The position numbers and the translations under genes were made by a program. This document shows, one piece after another, positions 60,176 to 64,000 of a stretch of DNA of 64,000 nt; the stretch's first letter is position 1, and the number at the start of each line of letters is the position of its first letter. Under the pieces are notes generated by a model, which did not search any database, was not told the DNA's origin, and saw only the letters and a list, made by a program, of their open reading frames with translations. Source of the DNA: Elusimicrobiales bacterium (GTDB lineage: Bacteria > Elusimicrobiota > Elusimicrobia > Elusimicrobiales > UBA9959); NCBI GenBank assembly GCA_028713125.1, contig JAQTOU010000003.1:328703-392702 (forward strand), given 5' to 3'.

Positions 60176-60871
60176 CTAATCGCCTTTAAAAACAACGCCT
60201 TCGAGCGCCCCGTCGTTTACTTCCACCCAGCCTTCCTTGCCTGCGCCGCGCACCAGCGCGCGGTCCGCGCCGCTGCCGGAGGCCGGGAGGGAATAACCCA
60301 GAACGGTAAGCGCCGTGCCGGGCGGCAGGGAGCCATTGGCCTCAGCGGCATCCTTGCCCGGGAACAGGGGAGCAGTCTTCATAGTCCTGGTATGTTTTTT
60401 GACCCGGTAGAATTCCGGCTTCTTCTCCGCCGGCCTGCCGTTCTCCCAGACAAAATTACGCACTATGGGGAAATACAGGTTGAACGCCTGCCTTACCGTG
60501 AACCCCCGGGCGGCAGTCAGGCGCAGCGTTTCACCATAGGCCTCCGTCTGCTTCCTGCCGTCGGGGCCGCTGGAGACGAAGAGAAAGTAGGGGTCGCAGC
60601 TGGGGCCCAGCGCGCCGTAGAGGTACCAGGCGCGGCCGGTTCCAGGTTCTTTAAATACGCCTATCCCGTACAGGCCGCTATCTTCTATCATGCCCGCAAG
60701 CTCCGGCCCGCCCGCGGCCAACGCGCCCTTCGGGTCTATTTTAAGCAGGGCGGGATCGAACACCACCTTCATGGGGCAGCCGGCCGCCTTTCCGTCAAGT
60801 TCCAGGGCGGCTTCGCGGGCGCCGGCCGAAGCCGGCAGCAGCAGCGAGAGCGCTATTAATATTTTTTTCAT
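60176..60871 (-). CDS. Exported protein with possible SH3-like C-terminus
   Basis: A 231-residue protein; GGAGG precedes the start and MKKILIALSLLLPASAGA is a signal peptide. The middle part (LYGIGVFKEPGTGRAWYLYGALGPSCDPYFLFVSSGPDGRKQT) is not recognised. The last ~60 residues (TAPLFPGKDAAEANGSLPPGTALTVLGYSLP, REGKEGWVEVNDGALEG-like) read like a bacterial SH3 domain, often a peptidoglycan or surface module. Function unknown. Confidence 0.6.
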   Translation of the reverse strand: MKKILIALSLLLPASAGAREAALELDGKAAGCPMKVVFDPALLKIDPKGALAAGGPELAGMIEDSGLYGIGVFKEPGTGRAWYLYGALGPSCDPYFLFVSSGPDGRKQTEAYGETLRLTAARGFTVRQAFNLYFPIVRNFVWENGRPAEKKPEFYRVKKHTRTMKTAPLFPGKDAAEANGSLPPGTALTVLGYSLPASGSGADRALVRGAGKEGWVEVNDGALEGVVFKGD

Positions 60872-60898
60872 GATTCCTCCGGTTCGATAAAGCGTGTA

Positions 60899-61096
60899 TT
60901 AGCCGGTTTTACGCGAAACATTGCTTCTGCATGATTCCGATGCCGACTTGGTCTTCAAGCGCCCGACGGGTGTTTCCCCGTGCAGCGCCATGTGTCCTCT
61001 TTCTGGATTATAATATTTTCCCCATGCCGGCAGCTTCCTTTTCACGTCTTCCAAATCCTGGGACTGTTGTTTTGAATATAATTCCTGCCCAAAAAC
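60899..61096 (-). pseudogene. C-terminal relic of an IS3/IS481-type transposase (rve integrase core)
   Basis: Read leftward, a 65-codon open segment between two stops contains VFGQELYSKQQSQDLE, then LPAWGKYYNPERGHMALHG and ETPVGRL. This matches the end of DDE integrase-core transposases, where the pattern is L..W..YYN.ER.H.AL.G.TP..RL. No start codon, DDE residues or terminal repeats remain. It lies directly downstream of gsk. Confidence 0.75.
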
Positions 61097-61140
61097 TTAC
61101 TGTGTAACCAGCGATAATCGCTTTTATATTTCCAAACAGA

Positions 61141-62439
61141 TCACGCGTCCCAGTAGGCTTGCTGGAGGCTGTCTTCTTTTTCGGGGAGGGCGCGCATCAG
61201 GCGCGGCGAGTTCTGGGCCAGGACTTCGAAGCTCACTCGGTTGGCGTATTTCGAGATCTGGGAGAGGGAAGAATAGCTTAAAGAATTTATCAGGTTCTTC
61301 GGGGAATTCGGGACTTTGGCCTGGTGGTACTTCCTGGCGCCCAGGTCGTGCAGGAGGGCCGCGAGGGCGCCGTCGCCGGCGCCGTTGGTGTTCTTGATTA
61401 TCATCGGGCCGCCCAGGAAGGGATTGATATGCGTGTAGATCTTAACCGGCTTCGCGCAATCTTCTTTCCTCATCGGGCGGCTGAACTCGTAGATATTGTA
61501 ATCCACGATGGACTTGGTGTGCAGCTTATGGGTGGTCCTCCTGGCGTACTGTTCGTCCACGTAGCCGCCAAGGTAAAGACCGTGCTGCCCTACCGTCAAC
61601 AGCACGAGGTCCGCAAGCTCCAGCGCGCTTTCCGCCGCCAGGAGCGGGTCGTTCAGGCCGGTGAGGGCCAGCGCCTCGAGGTCGTTCATAGCCACGCAGG
61701 TCACATACTTCTTTATGAATTCAAGGAAGAAATCTTTTTTGGACTCTATCAGGAAGCTGGTCCCAAGCGTCATCACCACCGGGACTTTCGCCTTCAGGGC
61801 CGTCTCGCAGGCTTTGAGGGTGGCGCTGAAGATCGGGTCTTTCTCGTCCCGCAGGATATAGGCCGAGATGAGCAGGGCGGAGGCTTTTTCTATCACGTCC
61901 ACGGGTATGAATTCCGGGGCCAGGTCGTTCATGCAGCCCTTGCTGATGCCGAAAGTGCGTTCCCCGTCGGAAGTCACGAAGCACATCGCGCGCCCCATCG
62001 CGTTCTCCGAGGGCTGCAGGTAGGAAAGGTCGACCTTCGCGCTGGTATTGCGGATATATTTGAAAGCGTAGTCGCCGACCGTGATATTCTTGGTGATAGC
62101 GCCGAGCGTTACGGAGCGCTCCTCGGACAGGACCGAATAGTTGTGCAGGGTGTTCCCTACCGAGCCGCCGGCGTATTCGCCCAGGATCTTTCCCCCGGAC
62201 TTCAGCTCCCGGTAGATGGCTTCGGCGGCCTTATCGTCCAGGATCTGCGACTGGCCTTTATTGATGCGGTTCCGGACCAGGAAGTCGTCGTCGACGCCGC
62301 ATTCTATATCCACCAGCAGCTGGTCTATGCCGACCAGGTAAAAAGGCTCGGTCTGCAGGAAATGCGGGTCGGCGCTTTCGCGCCCTTTCTCGGTGACGGG
62401 GAAATAATGCTTGTTCTTTCTTTTTCCGGGAAATTTCAT
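61141..62439 (-). CDS. gsk: Inosine-guanosine kinase
   Basis: A 432-residue PfkB-family nucleoside kinase that phosphorylates guanosine and inosine in purine salvage. It follows the enterobacterial Gsk sequence along its full length: N-terminal MKFPGKRKNKHYFPV, VGIDQLLVDIE, GGSVGNTLHNYSVL, DGERTFGIS, VPVVMTLGTSF, FSRPMRKEDC, IKNTNGAGDGALAALLHD (anion hole and catalytic Asp), YANRVSFEVL and the end LPEKEDSLQQAYWD. Such close agreement is unusual outside Proteobacteria and suggests acquisition by transfer; a transposase relic lies next to it. Confidence 0.93.
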   Translation of the reverse strand: MKFPGKRKNKHYFPVTEKGRESADPHFLQTEPFYLVGIDQLLVDIECGVDDDFLVRNRINKGQSQILDDKAAEAIYRELKSGGKILGEYAGGSVGNTLHNYSVLSEERSVTLGAITKNITVGDYAFKYIRNTSAKVDLSYLQPSENAMGRAMCFVTSDGERTFGISKGCMNDLAPEFIPVDVIEKASALLISAYILRDEKDPIFSATLKACETALKAKVPVVMTLGTSFLIESKKDFFLEFIKKYVTCVAMNDLEALALTGLNDPLLAAESALELADLVLLTVGQHGLYLGGYVDEQYARRTTHKLHTKSIVDYNIYEFSRPMRKEDCAKPVKIYTHINPFLGGPMIIKNTNGAGDGALAALLHDLGARKYHQAKVPNSPKNLINSLSYSSLSQISKYANRVSFEVLAQNSPRLMRALPEKEDSLQQAYWDA

Positions 62440-62533
62440 GGGGCCTTTCAGTCAGCTGCCTGGGAAATATTATAGAAAACTTAGGGGCGGGACCGGGATA
62501 CCGGCGGCTTGCTATAATAGTGGTTGGCGATTT

Positions 62534-63142
62534 ATGTTCAATACGAAACCGGGTTTTATTTTAGGCGCTTTATCCATCGTCATGATGGTCTGCTCCCGGA
62601 CCGGGTATTTCGCCGGGATCTTCCGCGGCAAGACCCGCCCGCACGTTTTCTCCTGGCTCATCTGGGGCACGATCTCCGGCATCGGCTTCGCCGCGCAGGT
62701 CGCGGAGGGCGCGGGCCCCGGTTCCTGGGCGCGCGGCTTCGGTTCCGCCACCTGTTTCCTCCTGGTGGTCATCAGTTATTTCAAGGGCGAAAAAGATATA
62801 AAGCGAAGCGACTGGGTAACCCTGGCCGTCGCCCTGTCGGCGATCCCTCTCTGGATCCTGACCAAAACTCCTTTCTGGTCGGTGCTTATAGTCTGCTTCA
62901 TAGACACCATAGGCTACATTCCGACCGTGCGCAAATCGTGGCTGAAGCCGCAGGAGGAACTGGCCGTCAGCTATTTGTTCTCCTGCCTCGGCGCGGCTTT
63001 CTCTCTGCTCGCTATCAGGCAGTACACGCCTTCCACCTGGCTTTACCCGCTGGTTTTGACCTTCTCTAACGGCGGAATGTGGCTGTTCCTGCTTGCGCGG
63101 CGGCGCGCCGCGGTCGCGGAACCTGCGGTCTTAAAGTCTTAA
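62534..63142 (+). CDS. Small polytopic membrane protein, PQ-loop-like
   Basis: A 202-residue protein with about seven hydrophobic segments. The ATG at 62534 starts MFNTKPGFILGALSIVMMVCSRTGYFAGIFRGKTRPHVFSWLIWG. A second similar pattern (FWSVLIVCFIDTIGYIPTVRKSWLKPQEE) gives the two-fold feel of PQ-loop/SWEET-type carriers, but the PQ dipeptides are not in the classic place. A small-solute carrier is a guess. Confidence 0.6.
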   Translation: MFNTKPGFILGALSIVMMVCSRTGYFAGIFRGKTRPHVFSWLIWGTISGIGFAAQVAEGAGPGSWARGFGSATCFLLVVISYFKGEKDIKRSDWVTLAVALSAIPLWILTKTPFWSVLIVCFIDTIGYIPTVRKSWLKPQEELAVSYLFSCLGAAFSLLAIRQYTPSTWLYPLVLTFSNGGMWLFLLARRRAAVAEPAVLKS

Positions 63143-63155
63143 ACGGAGGTTTATC

Positions 63156-63734
63156 ATGGACGTGAAAGAAGCTATCGAAACAAGGCGGTCCTACCGGGCC
63201 CTGGGGCCGGCGGAGATAACGGACGGCATAGTTAAAGAGCTGGCGACGGCCGCGCAGCTGACGGCGTCGTGCTTTAACAACCAGCCGTGGAAGTTCGTTT
63301 TTGCCAGGTCGAAAGGATCCCTGGCGAAGTTGCACGACTGCCTGAGTAAGGGCAATGACTGGGCGAAGACCGCCCCGGTCATAATAGCCGCTTTCGCCAA
63401 AAAAGACTATGACTGCGTGATAAAGGAAAGGGAATATTACCTTTTCGACCTGGGCATGGCCGTTTCCGCCCTGGTGCTGCGCGCGACCGAACTTGGGCTG
63501 GTCGCCCACCCGATCGCCGGCTTCGATAATGAGAAAGTACGCCTGGCCCTGGGGATCCCGGAAGGGAATATGGTCCTTACGCTTATTATCCTGGGAAAAA
63601 AGATCGGCGACCTGAGCGCCCTTACCCCGCAGCAGGCAGGCGGGGAGGCCGATCGCCCTCCGAGGCTGGCCTTGGAAAATATTTACAGCGTTGACGCCTA
63701 CGATGAAAAGCTGGCCGTGAAGCCGGCGCGCTGA
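63156..63734 (+). CDS. Nitroreductase-family FMN oxidoreductase
   Basis: A 192-residue protein with GGAGG before the ATG. FMN-binding marks: ETRRSYRAL (Arg pair at the phosphate), AQLTASCFNNQPWKFVFA, DLGMAVSALVLRATELGL and the late GNMVLTLIILGKK. It is in the short nitroreductase group that reduces nitro or quinone compounds with NAD(P)H. Physiological substrate unknown. Confidence 0.92.
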   Translation: MDVKEAIETRRSYRALGPAEITDGIVKELATAAQLTASCFNNQPWKFVFARSKGSLAKLHDCLSKGNDWAKTAPVIIAAFAKKDYDCVIKEREYYLFDLGMAVSALVLRATELGLVAHPIAGFDNEKVRLALGIPEGNMVLTLIILGKKIGDLSALTPQQAGGEADRPPRLALENIYSVDAYDEKLAVKPAR

Positions 63735-63782
63735 TAATTTTGGTATTATTGCCGTAAGCTGCGGTACAAAAGGAGACCTATC

Positions 63783-64000
63783 ATGGCCGAGGAAATAGTT
63801 TTAAAGTCGGGTTTGAAATATATCGACGTCGAAGTGGGCGAGGGCCCCGCCGCCGTCAGCGGTAAAGAAGTGACCGTGCACTATACCGGTACTTTTCCCA
63901 ACGGCAAGAAATTCGACAGCTCCGTGGACCGCAACGAGCCTTTCGCTTTCAAGCTGGGCGCGGGCCATGTCATAAAGGGCTGGGACGAAGGCGTGGCCGG
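63783..64000 (+). CDS. FKBP-type peptidyl-prolyl isomerase (3' partial)
   Basis: Runs off the right edge; 72 codons are visible after a strong [44 protein letters not shown], then [20 protein letters not shown], is the classic FKBP core with the conserved YTG, FDSS and VIKGWDEG motifs. No signal peptide, so probably a cytoplasmic folding factor. Confidence 0.96.
   Translation, partial: MAEEIVLKSGLKYIDVEVGEGPAAVSGKEVTVHYTGTFPNGKKFDSSVDRNEPFAFKLGAGHVIKGWDEGVA

Overview
The window comes from a GC-rich, Gram-negative bacterium. Evidence for two membranes is Lnt, a lipobox protein, several predicted outer-membrane beta-barrels and a PorV-like protein. The mix of FlgD-like C-terminal domains, PorV/LpoB-type proteins, secreted clostripain-family proteases and many stand-alone receiver proteins resembles the Elusimicrobiota, but no rRNA or other marker here proves that. 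No tRNA, rRNA, CRISPR array or intact insertion sequence was seen. The first CDS is cut by the left edge and an FKBP gene by the right edge.

Layout. 1-5.8 kb (visibly AT-richer at the left end): an envelope group with a repeat protein carrying a FlgD-like tail, a PorV-like barrel with an LpoB/CsgG-like tail, a thioredoxin-metallophosphoesterase fusion, and a Kelch protein with the same LpoB-like tail. 5.8-7.4 kb: a barrel protein and a zinc-ribbon/HEAGH membrane protein. 7.7-12.4 kb: a surface-glycan set (B12 radical SAM, GT2, sugar epimerase, GT-C). 12.5-19.3 kb: a secreted ClpP-like coiled-coil protein, SecA, Lnt and a histone-deacetylase-family protein. 19.3-21.5 kb: a haem-site PAS sensor and a secreted protein. 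21.5-24.7 kb: two paralogous C11 proteases behind GGCC-palindrome control regions. 24.8-33.8 kb: a dense block of two-component proteins, containing the relic of a lost receiver domain. 33.8-37.8 kb: UDP-xylose synthesis genes (ugd, uxs) tightly linked to an OmpR/HK pair. 38-42 kb: a DsbA/MauE thiol pair, a DUF167 protein and gpmI. 42.5-55 kb: cyclase-RDD, FkbM methyltransferase, Prc, GNAT, pentapeptide, PepF and CheC-like/CheY genes plus unknown envelope proteins. 55-64 kb: flavin reductase, cysteine synthase, YjbQ, FAD dehydrogenase, a gammaproteobacterial-type gsk beside a transposase relic, nitroreductase and FKBP.

The most unusual non-coding feature is a 105-bp multi-hairpin element in three copies (near 16.8, 34.8 and 42.4 kb). 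Its immediate flanks extend the outer stem with a different self-complementary sequence at each site. Other non-coding signals are a 7-bp tandem repeat at two loci, a GGGGACAG palindrome family, perfect hairpin terminators between convergent genes, and candidate operators. Secreted proteolysis (two C11 proteases, Prc, a signal-peptide PepF, a signal-peptide ClpP-like protein) and non-DNA-binding phosphosignalling are the dominant themes.
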